Assembly (NCBI GenBank): GCA_977006965.1
Contig: OZ345365.1
Span: 1,488,001 to 1,552,000 of the forward strand
Reading direction: 5' to 3'
Length of the DNA stretch: 64,000 nt
Source: Phymatolithon calcareum
Taxonomy: Eukaryota; Rhodophyta; Florideophyceae; Hapalidiales
The notes beneath the pieces are model-generated. The model saw only the letters and a list, made by a program, of their open reading frames with translations. It was not told the origin of the DNA and made no database searches. A program made the translations under genes and the position numbers. Position 1 is the stretch's first letter. The number at the start of each line of letters is the position of its first letter. This document shows positions 1 to 10,790 of this stretch, one piece after another.

Positions 1-288
1 AAGCTCCCAAAGCCTCAATTTGAGTAACAAGGCAGCTTCTCGCTGTTTTCCATACTCATTTCTCTACTATCCTTCTAATATCTCCTTAATCAGAATTGCT
101 CTCCCTGTGAGGGCCAGAGAAAGTCTTTTGCATTCATATTCCGTTTCTTGGTCCATCTTCATAGACCGTAGTATACGTTGCAACACGATAAGCTCCGCCA
201 CAGCACCAGTCCCAAAGTACTTCGCCAGAATGGATATTCTCCGCAAAGGAACTTTGTTGAAAATGACTCTCACGCATCTCAACCGCGC

Positions 289-303
289 AGTTCTGTCCCT
301 TCT
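289..303. repeat. TSD of the family B insertion, left copy (right copy 948-962)
   Basis: AGTTCTGTCCCTTCT is present on both sides of 304-947. Removing one copy plus the insert restores continuity of the surrounding LINE ORF (YRRDRT joined to ARLRC). Confidence 0.93.
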
Positions 304-947
304 CATCACGACCTATTCGAGACGGCACTAACCTATCTTAAGCAGCGAGTTTCAGCAAAATCGTTGAGGGACCTGCTCTTTAAAGACGAAGGAGAAGGCT
401 TGGAGGCGAGCAGAAAGAGGAAAATTCCTTATGATATTCCCGGGTCTACTCCCGCCATCATCAGACTACCGAAAGCACGTCACCGCCAATTGGCGATTAA
501 ATGGCCATTCGGACGTTTCCCCCCATTGAGTACCACACTTCTGGAAGACAAATTCGATGAAATCGTACCAACTCTCATGAACAAGCTCGAAGTGTACCTT
601 CAAAAATATCGACTAACAGAAGAGGAGACTAGTGAGACTGAAAAGGCACTTGACAAAGTACTATTCTTCACAATCGTCTTTTATGACGACATGGAATAGA
701 CCAAGACAAAATAGAACGGCGACGCTGAGTTTACTACGAACAGGACAAGTGGACTCTAAGCTTTTCCCTCCACCTTCTCTGGAGGAGGGTTTTTGCAGCT
801 AGGGCTACGACGATAGCAACGAGCCCGGGTTTTGCGGGCTTTAACAGAGTAACGGAGCTACCAAGGTAGTAGCATCTGAAACGCATCTCCCTTACAGTCT
901 TATGAGTGTTTCTGAGGGCGTTTAATAAATTCAAAATTCAAAAAAAA
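304..947 (+). mobile_element. Family B LINE 3' fragment, nested in the A'' LINE
   Basis: The segment encodes the C-terminal 125 or so residues of family B (starts HHDLFETALTYLKQR, ends TIVFYDDME, stop at 697-699). A 3' UTR follows, ending in AATAAATTCAAAATTC and an A-run (940-948). The same protein tail and UTR occur in reverse at 3957-5629, and the UTR alone recurs at 36943-37080. AGTTCTGTCCCTTCT occurs at 289-303 and again at 948-962, a perfect 15-bp TSD, so both ends are exact. The element is 5'-truncated, as is usual for target-primed reverse transcription. Confidence 0.92.
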
Positions 948-1965
948 AGTTCTGTCCCTTCTATATAAAACTTTTGGTAGGTCGTTCGGTACGCCGATCG
1001 AGATTTTAACTGTCCTGCCCTCTTCTTCCAACGACCAGACTTTGACTGTTGCTTGTAAGCGTCCCTTTTTTGACACCGTACCTTCTTCCGCTTGTTTCAG
1101 AGCTTCTTTACGGTGTTCCTTTTCCCCGAGATACCCAATGTCCTTTGATACGTCTTCCAGATCATCATCTCTTCCCTGGTATTCTTCTGAAAGCTTCAGG
1201 AACTTCCTCCGTCTTACCAAGCTTAAGGCGAACCTTTCAGCCTGGTGCATTCTCCTCATCTGTGGGCTGGTGAGATGGCAGAGCACTCGCATCCTCTCCC
1301 TTCGATACTCGGCATAATTTCCGAAAACGAATCTGTAGAAAAGACCTTCTGCTGCTTCAATTGCCGATAGCAGTGGTTTCGTGATCCGGCTCAGGTGAGT
1401 TGCATACTCCCATTTGGAGAATCAACGACTTGAAAATCCTGATGCACGTGGTTGATTGGAGACCTCTGACGTTCAAGCCAATTTGGCAGATTTTGCGGGG
1501 AGCCCTGAGGAGCACCACGGTCGATAATGCACCACGTTTTCGTTTCATCTCCTGCGGATGTGATCCACGACGGATTCATCAGGTAAGATACCATCTTTTT
1601 TATTTATGTGCGCCGGCAACTTTTTCTTCAGTCGCTCGAGGAGGACATCCCTCGGGACGCTGTCATACGCTGCTGACAATTCAAGTACAGCAACGAACGG
1701 GTGACCATTTTGCATAGAATTCTTTTCGCGAAGTATGGCCAAATATGTGCAATTGTCTCTCCGAAAACCCAGTTGTGCTCTGTTAAACCGGTAGTGATCC
1801 CTTATTATGAGTCTAGGGCGGAATCGATTATCTTTCTGTAGAGAGATAGGCCTGTAGTTTGCTGCAATGTGTTCTGGACCTTTCTTGTAGAGAGGAATAA
1901 GTGTTGCTTCCTGCCATTGTCGTGGGAGGAACCTCAATCGCCCGCATGTCTCTATTTGTCATGGA

Positions 1966-2430
1966 GGGATATTTGATGATTTTATTTTTGAGAGCTCCCA
2001 AAGCCTCACCTTGGAGTAACGGGGCAGCTCTTGCATAATCTCTACGCTATAGTCATCTGGCTGCTCAAAACGTTCTTGATTCGTAATTCTCTCCCAACAA
2101 GAGCTCCTGTGAGTCTCTTGCACTCAAACTCAATTTTTGTACTCATCTTCGACGACGCTAGAGTACGTTGTAAGGCGACTAGTTCAACCACCGCGGTAAT
2201 CCCACAGTAAGCACTCAACACTGATTTCCTCCAAAGGGGTGCTCGGTTGAATGTGAACCTTAGGCACCTTAAACGTGTTGTTCTTTCTCCTATGTAAAGG
2301 ATCCCTGGCAGCTTGCCTTCAATAGGAATCTTCATTGATCTGCCTTCTTCTTCCTTTTCCCATACCTTAATTGTTTCTTCTCTCCACCTCTTCTTCGTGA
2401 CAGATCCCCCCTGGGCTTTCTGAAGGGCTT
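1966..2430 (-). mobile_element. Family A LINE, 465-bp 3' fragment
   Basis: The 3' terminus at 1966 reads, on the minus strand, TCATCAAATATCCC. Leftward reading gives the family A C-terminus (RLTGALVGRELRIKNVLSSQMTIA, stop near 2042). The 13-bp TSD TATTTGTCATGGA is at 1953-1965 and 2431-2443. The target lies at the 5' edge of a Sel1-like pseudogene. Confidence 0.92.
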
Positions 2431-3640
2431 TATTTGTCATGGACACCAAGGCAGATTTGCTGATTTTTGGAGCTAAAAGAGTACCATCAAATCCCATTCG
2501 TGTTATGGAGCTCTACAATCGTGCCGTAGAGGAAGATGAAAATGTTGAATTCATGAACAACTTTGCCTTCTGCTGGAACGCGGTGCAGAGGGTATTCAAC
2601 CAGATTCGATTCGTGGTCATAAACTATATGAACGAGCAATTGATGAGGGGGCAAACATGGCTCCAGTGACCAATCTGGCATACTTGCTAGAAAAGGGAGC
2701 TGAAAAAGTACCGTCAGACTGGGCTCGAGGGGTGGAGCTATACAACCGTGCCATCGTGGAAGGCAAGGACTATTCTGGTATGAATAAATTGGGGCTTTTG
2801 CTTCAATATGGCACAGAGGGTGTTGCGCCAGATCCATTTCGTGTTGCTGAGTTATTTAAGCGTGCAATTGATGAGGACGCACACGTGACGGTGATGATCA
2901 ACTTCGCAGCTATATTAGAAAGAGGAGCTGAAGGAATACCGGCAGATCCGCCACGTGCAGTTGAGCTCTATAATCGGACAGTGAAAGACGGAGATTATGT
3001 TGATGCAATGATCCGCTTGGGGAGTTTGCTCTAATATAGTGCACACGGAGTTCCGGTTGATATATCCCTTGTCTCGCATCTCTACACACGTGCCGTCGAG
3101 AAGGGAAACCTGGCTGCCATTTTGAAGCTTAGACACATACTCGAGCAAGGCGGAAGAAAGAAGAAAAGTAGATTTTTGTTTAAAAGTTACCAACGCATCT
3201 GCTGACGCTTGGGGCAACTTTCCTAGGGCCAAGAGTTTTTGGCTAGATTCCGTCTATTGAAGAGTTTCTTTTGGTTTAACACAATTCAGTGGACAACAAA
3301 AACCCACCTCTGGTCTCCTGGGACCTCGAGGGGGAAAATTACTCCCCTTTCCTGTGACACACTGTGATTTCAAGTTGCGAGCCATCCTTACTTGTCCACA
3401 GCCTGATAAATTCGAGCAAGGCGGAAAAGCCGTGCAAGCAGATATGATTCGTGCTGCAGAACTGTATTCTCGTGCCATTGATGAGTCCGCAGATGAGAAT
3501 GCAATGATGAGCCTGGCGTTGCTTGTGAGCCGCTGTGCTCGCGGATCAAGTTCGGGTTATGCAGCTGATAAAGCAGGTATTCTTCTTAGTATAAAGCTTC
3601 CAGGGAACTTGGATCGTAAGGCCCATGAGTCTTAAAACAT
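2431..3640 (+). pseudogene. Sel1-like repeat protein pseudogene, copy 1, split by a family D retroposon
   Basis: Plus-strand sequence encodes about nine degenerate Sel1-like (SLR/TPR-type) repeats of 36-38 residues with the pattern NLGxLLxxGAxGVPADPxRAxELYxRAIxEG. Examples lie at 2657-3031 (GAEKVPSDWARGVELYNRA, GAEGIPADPPRAVELYNRT). Lesions are a frameshift near 2620, an in-frame TAA at 3032-3034, and a family D insertion at 3156-3411. The SLR frame resumes after the insertion (KAVQADMIRAAELYSRAID). SLR proteins are usually scaffolds or adaptors; this copy cannot make an intact one. It is related to, but well diverged from, the intact gene at 26803-29439. Confidence 0.85.
3156..3411 (-). mobile_element. 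Family D non-autonomous retroposon, copy D1
   Basis: This 256-bp element in reverse orientation has its 3' end at 3156, reading as (TTC)n on the minus strand. It contains the diagnostic GCAGATGCGTTGGTAACTTT 3' block and the CAGAGGTGGGTTTTTGT core shared with 8890-9120 and 32340-32612. The 15-bp TSD TCGAGCAAGGCGGAA at 3141-3155 and 3412-3426 duplicates Sel1 coding sequence, proving insertion into that gene. No ORF is conserved among copies. Confidence 0.9.
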
Positions 3641-3942
3641 TCAAGTATGCTGTGCAGTGCTGTAAAGGCTGTTGGCTGAAATTTCCAACGCACTAAACTA
3701 CTCACACTGCTTAAGTGCCCACTTCCATCCACCCTAGTTTCGTGCAGTTACTTACTGCATTCTTGCGTCATCTACAGACCGACGGATGATCGAAACGAAC
3801 GAATTCTCTTGAATAGGGGGGTACTACAATGATCGCCCTTATCCCCAGCTCTCTGGGGAACGCCCAATGAGCTAAAGCGCAGCAAGGTTGGGGCCCAGTG
3901 CATGCAAGCAGGCATGTTGTACGACTTTTCAAAATACCGCCC
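3641..3942. other. No recognised feature
   Basis: Short ORFs only. No repeat shared with the rest of the window was seen. Confidence 0.5.
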
Positions 3943-3956
3943 ACTCGAAACTTTGT

Positions 3957-5629
3957 TTTTTTATGAATTTTGAATTTATTAAACGCCCTCAGAAACACTC
4001 ATAAGACTGTAAGGGAGATGCGTTTCAGATGCTACTACCTTGGTAGCTCCGTTACTCTGTTAAAGCCCGCAAAACCCGGGCTCGTTGCTATCGTCGTAGC
4101 CCTAGCTGCAAAAACCCTCCTCCAGAGATGGTAGAGGGAAAAGCTTAGAGTCCACTTGTCCTGTTCATAGGAATCTCAGCGTCGCCGTTCTATTTTGTCT
4201 TTGTCTATTCCATGTCGTCATAAAAGACGATTGTGAGGAATAGTACTTTGTCAAGTGCCTTTTCAGTCTCACTAGTCTCCTCTTCCGTTAGTCGATATTT
4301 TTGAAGGTACACTTCGAGCTTGTTCATGAGAGTTGGTACGATTTCACCGAATTTGTCTTCCAGAAGTGTGGTACTCAATGGGGGGAAACGTCCGAATGGC
4401 CATTTAATCGCCAATTGGCGGTGACGTGCTTTCGGTTGTCTGATGATGGCGGGAGTGGAACCGGGAATATCATAAGGAATTTTCCTCTTTCTGCTCGCCT
4501 CCAAGCCTTTTCCTTCGTCTTTAAAGAGCAGGTCCCTCAACGATTTTGCTGAAACTCGCTGCTTAAGATAGGTTAGTGCCGTCTCGAATAGGTCGTGATG
4601 TAACATTGATGATATGTCACGACACACCCATTGCAATTCCTCAACGTCTCTTTCCTCTCTTGGGACTGCGAGCAAGCCCATTTTCCTTGTTCTGGCTCGT
4701 TCAAGCATTCGTAACGCTAGAACTAGTCTTCTGTCTTCCGCATTATGTATGCGACAGAGAAAACGAAGTCTCGCGGTTCGATTTTTTGCGATTGGACCAA
4801 ATACTTGTCCAAAAAAAGTCTTCTCCACGTCTGCAATAGCTGTTTGAACTCTTGCCGTCCATGGCGTCAGGTGCATGGCATATTCCCATCTTGGCTTTAT
4901 CAAAGCCTTGTACATCTTGATTGCTTTTAAGGGGCTAAGTACCCGGGCTGTTACACCAAGGGATCTCAGCTGATACACTGCTATCTTGGCCTGTCGGATG
5001 CGTTCAAGCATTTTCTTGTCGGTAACTCCCTCACTGCTGAGTGATATGCCAAGGTATGGGACTTCTTTGACTTTTGTCAGCGTTTTCCCAGAAAGCTTGA
5101 ATGTAGGTAATCCTTGTGCCTTCGGAGAGAAGAACTTCGCTCTTCCCGGCTTTCGTGTTCCACCTCATTTGTCTATCTCTTGCCCATTGCGAAGAAATAT
5201 TTAACAGTCTCTGTAGTCCGACTGGTGATTCTGCCGTTAGGAGCACGTCGTCCGCGAAAAGAACTGCTGCCATGTCGGCAACATCCCTTGGAACTTGGCT
5301 TATTCTTTCTGCGAATTCGTCCATGAATAGATTATACAAACTTGGGCTCAGCGGGGATCCCTGCGGTACTCCCCTGTCGATTAGAAACCACTCTTGCTGG
5401 GGATCACCAATCGCTGATACCCAGGACGGTGTCAAGAAAGCCTCGATCATCTCGCATAGGTCTTGTGGTAGAACAACTCTCATTCGCTCTTGCAAGTACT
5501 TTCGTGGAACTGTGTCGTACTCTGTCGTCAAGTCCAATACTGCAATGCATCCCTGCCCTCGGTTCTGTAGTTCCAGTCCCTTAAGATTGCTAGCTCCGTG
5601 CTCTTGCCTTTTTGGAATCCCAGCTGGAT
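3957..5629 (-). mobile_element. Family B LINE, 1.67-kb 5'-truncated copy
   Basis: The 14-bp TSD ACTCGAAACTTTGT at 3943-3956 and 5630-5643 fixes both ends. On the minus strand the element begins inside the RT (IQLGFQKGKSTELAILR). It continues through 5537-5031 (DLTTEYDTVPR, RGVPQGSPLSPSLYNLFMD, catalytic FADD), then after a frameshift through 5011-4205 (C-terminal domain ending FYDDME). The roughly 240-nt 3' UTR ends in an oligo(A) tail at 3957. The RT is close in layout to family A but clearly a separate lineage with a different tail. No endonuclease is present. Confidence 0.92.
4205..5537 (-). pseudogene. Family B LINE reverse transcriptase and C-terminal domain (frameshifted)
   Basis: Two overlapping frames make up the coding part: 5537-5031 (RT palm with PQGSPLSP and FADDVLL) and 5011-4205 (thumb and C-terminal region). 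The change of frame is near 5030. A further frameshift lies near 5540, before the catalytic motif DLTTEYDTVPR. The C-terminal 130 residues match the plus-strand copy at 310-699 almost exactly, which implies recent amplification. Confidence 0.85.
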
Positions 5630-5946
5630 ACTCGAAACTTTGTGCTTCTCACCAATCATGATTCTACGGAGCTAATGCGGAGAAATTATAGGTTTTTATT
5701 TTAAAAGCCCTCAACGCCGGCGCACGCAGACACCAGAGCAGCTTCGCATTGCGCTGTAACCCTTCCAGTGAAGACTACAGCATATCGCCTATATCATCAC
5801 ACTATCATCTCCTCTTGCATATCGCTTTCTAGCATCATCAATTTGTCCATCGCTTGTGCTACTTCCTCTTCTGTTCTATCATTCATCGGTGGTTGCGTTA
5901 GGACGGAGCTAATGGCGTGAACTCAGTCCATGCATTTCGAGAAAAG

Positions 5947-6025
5947 AAAGGTTTGTATTTGAAGCTCCCTTTGTCAATTTTCATTGCACCTGAGAGACTT
6001 TCCGTTGCTCTACAGTCTCTCGCTT
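5947..6025 (+). repeat. Repeat E, coding-like segment (inverse copy at 57879-57955)
   Basis: The plus strand reads KLPLSIFIAPERLSVALQS. The minus strand at 57955-57879 reads KFPLSIIIALERVFVALQS. Conservation at both DNA and peptide level suggests two remnants of one coding repeat. Confidence 0.55.
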
Positions 6026-7855
6026 ACGTTCACATTAAGACGAGAAATACAAGGATTGTAAAAAATGGCATGCCACTGCGGAGGAATATTTCCCCACTTC
6101 CAGATCTCTGATTTGATCAGGAGTTGGTTTGGAAGGATTGCAAGCGCGATCTACATTAGCACTGCGATTTTCAAGTCAGTATTCTCAACCAATGCGACAG
6201 CTACTGTACAACTGATAACTTCAAAATCTTCAGGATGAGAGAGAAGACCACGTGGAAAGGATGGTGCGACGCTCAACTATGCGCACAGAAAATATTGCAC
6301 GAAGAATGCCTAGCCTCAAGCAGAATGTTTTCGAAATAATCTGCTATCCTTCGCTTCCATTCTCGAAGCGAAAGCCTAGCACGTCCTCATGCAAAGGCCA
6401 CATTTCCTCAAGGTTTAGAGATTTTTGAGAGTCACTGCAGACATTATTCTGCCTTCCATAAACCGTCTCAACAGCAAGCGACGTCAGAACGTTTGACATG
6501 ACCCTTTGATCTGCCTGCCGCAAACTTGCCACAGCCTGTGCATCACACACCGCGAGCATACCGCCGATAACGGCAAAAGGCCCCGCAAAACAACCACCGC
6601 TGATTATGCCCACATCGACAGCGCACGCCGGCCGCTACAGCAGTGGGCAGCCGAGAGGCGAGCACGCGCGACGTCATCCAGCGCGAATAAAGCGGCTCGA
6701 AAAAGTCCACGACCACAACTGGCGGCACCGAGAGGCGGCCTGAGATGGTCACGGCCATGCCGTGCGTCGTACGGATGTGCTCGACGCTTCCTGCCGACGG
6801 GTGACGCCGCGCGGCGAATGGCCGAACATCAAGGGACTGTGTGACCGCGCGCGCGAACGGCAGCTGGTACAACCGCGAGTTGACGCGGCGAAGGGGCGAA
6901 ACCGTGCACGACGGTGCAAGGCTTGCGCACGACGAGCGGCAGGGCACAGCTTTCGAACCACGGCAGCTGAAACAAATCGCGGCGCAGGAAACCTTGATCT
7001 CCGCATGCGTCTCAAATGCGTGCAGACGCGTTCTCATGGATGCGTGTTTAGGACGCCCATGATCGGAGGCAGTGGCGCGCACGACGGTGATCTGTGCAGG
7101 CAGCTGCTTCGTGTCCAGAGCTATGCGGGTCCAGGAGCGACGCGCAGAACGACAAAGTTCATTAAGGGAGATTCAGCGGTGAGTTTTCGAGCTGGCGTTG
7201 CGCTTTTTTGTTGCCCTCACACGCAGCCACATTTTGTCGGTGTTTGCCAATGACAATAGAGTTCTTCGGCACTGCGGTTCTTGTCCGCAAGGAGGTTCCT
7301 GCAAGTGACCGCATTGTGTCCGCGACCTCTAGCAAGGAGAAGGGCGACACAAGTCGCCGTCTGCGATTGCCGGCCTCGCCCTGTTTACAGATGATCAATT
7401 AAACTAACGAGTAAGTAGTAAGTAGTGAAATAGCTGACACCCGTTTAACTTGCGCATACCGAAATTGAGCATTTTGTCGAACTTTTTGATCCGACGCAAT
7501 AAGTAATCAGATATCCTCCTTGCATATGACGACGGGGACAAACATGCGTACAGTATACCTCGAGTCCTACAGTCGCGAAACAGAGTGTGGTTCTCTTCGA
7601 CGAGGATGGAAATATCCTCAACATGAAGAGAATCACCTCTAACAAAGTCGAGGGCACAGGGAAATTACGGATGAGCGGTATTGAAACTGTACTGGAACTT
7701 CTGCTAACTACCCGAGCTGTCGCTTCCTCACACGACGCGGAAGCCTGTGCCGCCGTTCATGTACTTCAAGAAGTGGTAAATGGCCGATTTTGCGCCTGGA
7801 AATACTATACTGTATGTTACATAGCCATGTTGCTCCAAAGATGCACGTGCAGAGG

Positions 7856-7897
7856 TTTTTGCAGCACAGATTATTTTAATAATCTGTGCTGCAAAAA
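7856..7897. repeat. Perfect 20-bp hairpin
   Basis: Arms 7856-7875 and 7878-7897 are exact reverse complements around a 2-nt centre (about 17 bp with an 8-nt loop is more realistic). The core is TTTTTGCAGCACAGATT. Confidence 0.9.
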
Positions 7898-8359
7898 TAG
7901 TAGAGTAGAGGTCTGTGCATTTAGTTCCAATGAGATCACGATTATCGCGATTTGACTTTTAGATCTGTTATATCTATACAGCAACAATACTGTCCAGTTC
8001 CGTCCGCCGTAGCATTTTGTATGGCAAAGGCTGCTTTACTTGTTGACGCCATACTTCTATTCTGACTGAAATCTTGAAAAGAGCGCTCCTGTAACGCGCT
8101 AACTTCATGGCAGGGAAACCTTATACTTCCAAAAGTGCACGCGTAGCATTATGCATCACGTAGTCCAATTCGATGCTTTGTTGGTTGGTGATAAACTAGA
8201 ACGCGGCTCTCCCTGACCTTTATGCATTCTGGCCGTCTACGTGGACTCGCGTAAAGTGGAGTCATTGCAGTTACTTCCCGTGGAATCGTCAATGACGAGC
8301 GGCAGCTGGAGAAGAAATGTGCTTACAATTAGCTAGAAGGGTTATCGCCCTGTTGTAAT

Positions 8360-8403
8360 GCTAGCAAGCAGTGCTTCTATTAATAAAAGCACTGCTTGCT
8401 AGC
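8360..8403. repeat. Perfect 17-bp hairpin followed by AATAAA
   Basis: Arms GCTAGCAAGCAGTGCTT (8360-8376) and its exact complement (8387-8403) flank a 10-nt loop. The next 30 bases (GGGGAATAAAGCATTCATTC) resemble, in reverse, the flank of the 2A LINE at 46987-47029, so this is part of a dispersed repeat. Confidence 0.9.
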
Positions 8404-8670
8404 CCCATAGGGGAATAAAGCATTCATTCATTTTTCTCCGACACAGTTTGGAATTGTTGCTCTGTCTTTTCAGGCACATCACTAAGCGTACTTGTTACAT
8501 CCTCTTTAAAATATCTTCGCCTCTTCTCTGATCAGACAATGAGCACCAACTGAATATAATATACAAGAAACTGAGACTTTTACGATATCTTGTAGGATCA
8601 GATCATGTCTGAAGAGAGCGGTGACTTTGTGGATCTGCAACAAGGCTCCACGGTACTACGTTTCGCAGGC

Positions 8671-8706
8671 ATCGTTTATAAATACTTTTAATTATTTATA
8701 AACGAT
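8671..8706. repeat. Perfect 14-bp hairpin
   Basis: ATCGTTTATAAATA (8671-8684) pairs with 8693-8706 across an 8-nt loop. Confidence 0.88.
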
Positions 8707-8889
8707 GATAAAAATAATCGTTTGTAGTTATTCGTTGATCCTACCCACTTACTGCTAGGTGAACAATTTTCTGCATTTACTTGACATTTACTTGACTGGC
8801 CCAATGTGGGAAGGATGCCATCGAAGACGTGATAAATGGTCTCGCAAAAGACAGACTCTCCAAACAGGACAGCGCCTGGACTAAGCGAG

Positions 8890-9122
8890 CACTCGACGTG
8901 CTCCTAACCATGTTTCAGGCTGTGGACAGGTAAGGACGGGCCGCAACTTGAAATCACAGCATGTCACAGGACAGGGAGTAATTTTCCTCCTCAAGGTCCT
9001 GAAGGAGACCAGAGGTGGGTTTTTGTAGTCCACTGAACCGTGTTACACCAACAAGGAAAGAAAGTCTTCTATAGCGTCAGCAGATGCGTTGGTAACTTTT
9101 AAATAAAAATCTACCTTTCTTC
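8890..9122 (+). mobile_element. Family D retroposon, copy D2
   Basis: The copy opens with the shared block CCATGTTTCAGGCTGTGGAC. The CAGAGGTGGGTTTTTGTAG core follows, then the 3' block GTCAGCAGATGCGTTGGTAA, ending AAATAAAAATCTACCTTTCTTCTT. No clear TSD was found; the 3' end abuts repeat C. Confidence 0.8.
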
Positions 9123-9127
9123 TTAAT

Positions 9128-10790
9128 CTTTGGAAACAAGGACGACATATCTTCATTCTAGATCAATTCGCACCCCGAATTTGAAGACGAAATTGAAACG
9201 TGAGTTCAAACATTCTCCATTCCTAATGTTTTCATACATTACTTTCTTAAAGAGATATTTGATGATTTTATTTTTGAGAGCTCCCAAAGCCTCACCTTGG
9301 AGTAACGGGGCAGCTCTTGCATAATCTCTACGCTATAGTCATCTGGCTGCTCAAAACGTTCTTGATTCGTAATTCTCTCCCAACAAGAGCTCCTGTGAGT
9401 CTCAAGCACTCAAACTCAATTTCTGTACTTATCTTCGATGACGCTAGAGTACGTTGTAAGGCGACTAGTTCAACCACCGCGGTAATCCCACAGTAAGCAA
9501 CCAACACTGATTTCCTCCAAAAGGGGTGCTCGGTTGAATGTGAACCTTAGGCACCTTAAACGTGTTGTACTTTCTCCTATGTAAAGGATCCCTGGTAGCT
9601 TGCCTTCAATAGGAATCTTCGTTGATCTGCCTTCTTCTTCCTTTTCCCACACCTTAATTGTTTCTTCTCTCCACCTCTTCTTCGTGACAGATCCCTCCTG
9701 GGCTTTCTGAAGGGCTTGTCGCAAGTCTTCATACATCTTGAGATATTCAATATCCTTCATTGCTTCCTTTATGTCCTCATCTCTTCCAACGTACTCTTCT
9801 GTTTCTTCAAGGCGCTTTTTGTGCCTTACCAGGCTTAATGCAAACCTTTCTGCTTGATGACGTCTCCTCATCTTTGGTGGTCCCAGTCGGCACAGAACTC
9901 GCATTCGGTCCATGCGGTGTTCGGCATACTTTCCGAAAACATTCTTGTAGAACAAGCCCTCTGCCGACTCGTACTTTCTTAAAGACTTGCTATAATTTCC
10001 TTGGTTAATTCCTTTTTAAGTTGCAAGTATTGCTTAGTTGGTTGGCATGCCAAAACGAGTTGCCTGGACAGTGAAAAACAACGATTTTCCGTCTTTTGTA
10101 AACGATTTACATGAATGGAAATCTCTGCATGAGAGAGGGAAGAATTAGATAGACCTTTTGCTTAAAGAACAGTAGTCCCGTTATACTACCGACATTTTCG
10201 AGCACACTGCCAACAGAAGGAACTCGATTCCAAAACTTGAGAAAAATCTCTTTATTGAGATCAGAGGGCCAGATCGGCGACTGAATTGTAAAAGAAATTC
10301 GCGTCAAGAGAGCAAGGAGTGGCTAGAGATGGCATCAGCTAGGCCGCAGTCTTAACGGTACTTTGTGTCATCTCACTGGCAATCTGAACTCGTAGTGTAT
10401 CTGTCTCTTGTTGTCGAACAAGACAGTGGCTTGCAAGTGTAAGCTCGGTCAATAATGAGACAAGAAGTCTAAGAAAGACACTGCCAGGAGATCCTATGGT
10501 GCGACCAAGTCGGGAGACCTAATAAGAGACCCGACATTCGAAATAATAACAGGATGATAGGCACCAAGAGATCGCCAAGTTACGTCACTGATTCGCACGT
10601 ACGTATCGCGGTAGGCATTAGACCTGACAGTGATAGGATGGTGTCGTTGTTCGTGGGCGGTGATATGCAGCCCCCAGCCAGTTAGTTGGAGAATCCGCCA
10701 GCAAAAGAGGCACCGCTCATCGCACCAAGTAAAGGATCGCATTTCAAGCAAGTCACAATTGGAAAGATCTCGTGCCGAATGTGAGAGTCA
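9128..10790. repeat. Repeat C, copy 1 (interrupted by an A LINE)
   Basis: After removal of the LINE at 9254-9971, this segment aligns over most of its length with 22215-22797, 25354-25680 and 26296-26550. Landmarks are GTTGCCTGGACAGTGAAAAA, GAGATCCTATGGTGCGACCA and AGAGATCGCCAAGTTACGTC. Divergence is moderate with scattered indels and there is no conserved ORF. I could not identify termini or a class. It serves as an empty-site reference for the LINE at 22810-25341. Confidence 0.75.
9254..9971 (-). mobile_element. Family A LINE, 718-bp 3' fragment inside repeat C
   Basis: The minus strand encodes the C-terminal 230 or so residues of family A (VFGKYAEH through SSQMTIA), with one frameshift in the APLWRKS region near 9525. 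The 14-bp TSD TACTTTCTTAAAGA is at 9240-9253 and 9972-9985. Confidence 0.92.

Larger units (their letters stand above)
1..1952 (-). mobile_element. Family A'' LINE, 5'-truncated copy (3' end beyond the window), interrupted by a family B LINE
   Basis: Reading leftward this is a degenerate reverse-transcriptase ORF of the same family as the intact copy at 22823-25267. The part at 1937-1545 holds the RT fingers and palm start (motifs ANYRPISL, LGFR, LSAAYDSVPRD). 1292-963 and then 309-67 hold the C-terminal region (RRMHQAERFALSLV, ECKRL). It carries frameshifts and stops. Between 304 and 947 it is split by an inverted family B insertion with a 15-bp TSD, and the two LINE halves join cleanly across it. 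The 5' truncation is at about 1952, next to Sel1-like sequence. It differs from the other subfamilies by about one residue in three, so I call it A''. Confidence 0.85.
5644..8870. other. Long stretch without a convincing gene
   Basis: Contents seen: an 80-bp segment (5947-6025) shared in inverse orientation with 57879-57955; a G+C-rich, CpG-rich block at about 6600-7250 whose overlapping ORFs on both strands look like compositional artefacts; and hairpins at 7856-7897, 8360-8403 and 8671-8706. An open stretch around 7560-7815 (reading VVLFDEDGNILNMKR) is followed by a GTATGT donor-like site and could be an exon, but I recognise nothing in it. Confidence 0.4.

Noticed and set aside
6506-7253. 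Long overlapping Arg-rich ORFs on both strands
   Set aside because: G+C-rich DNA keeps all frames open; no domain, and both strands look equally plausible.
9128-10790. LTR retrotransposon
   Set aside because: No long terminal direct repeats, primer-binding site or gag/pol frames found in repeat C.
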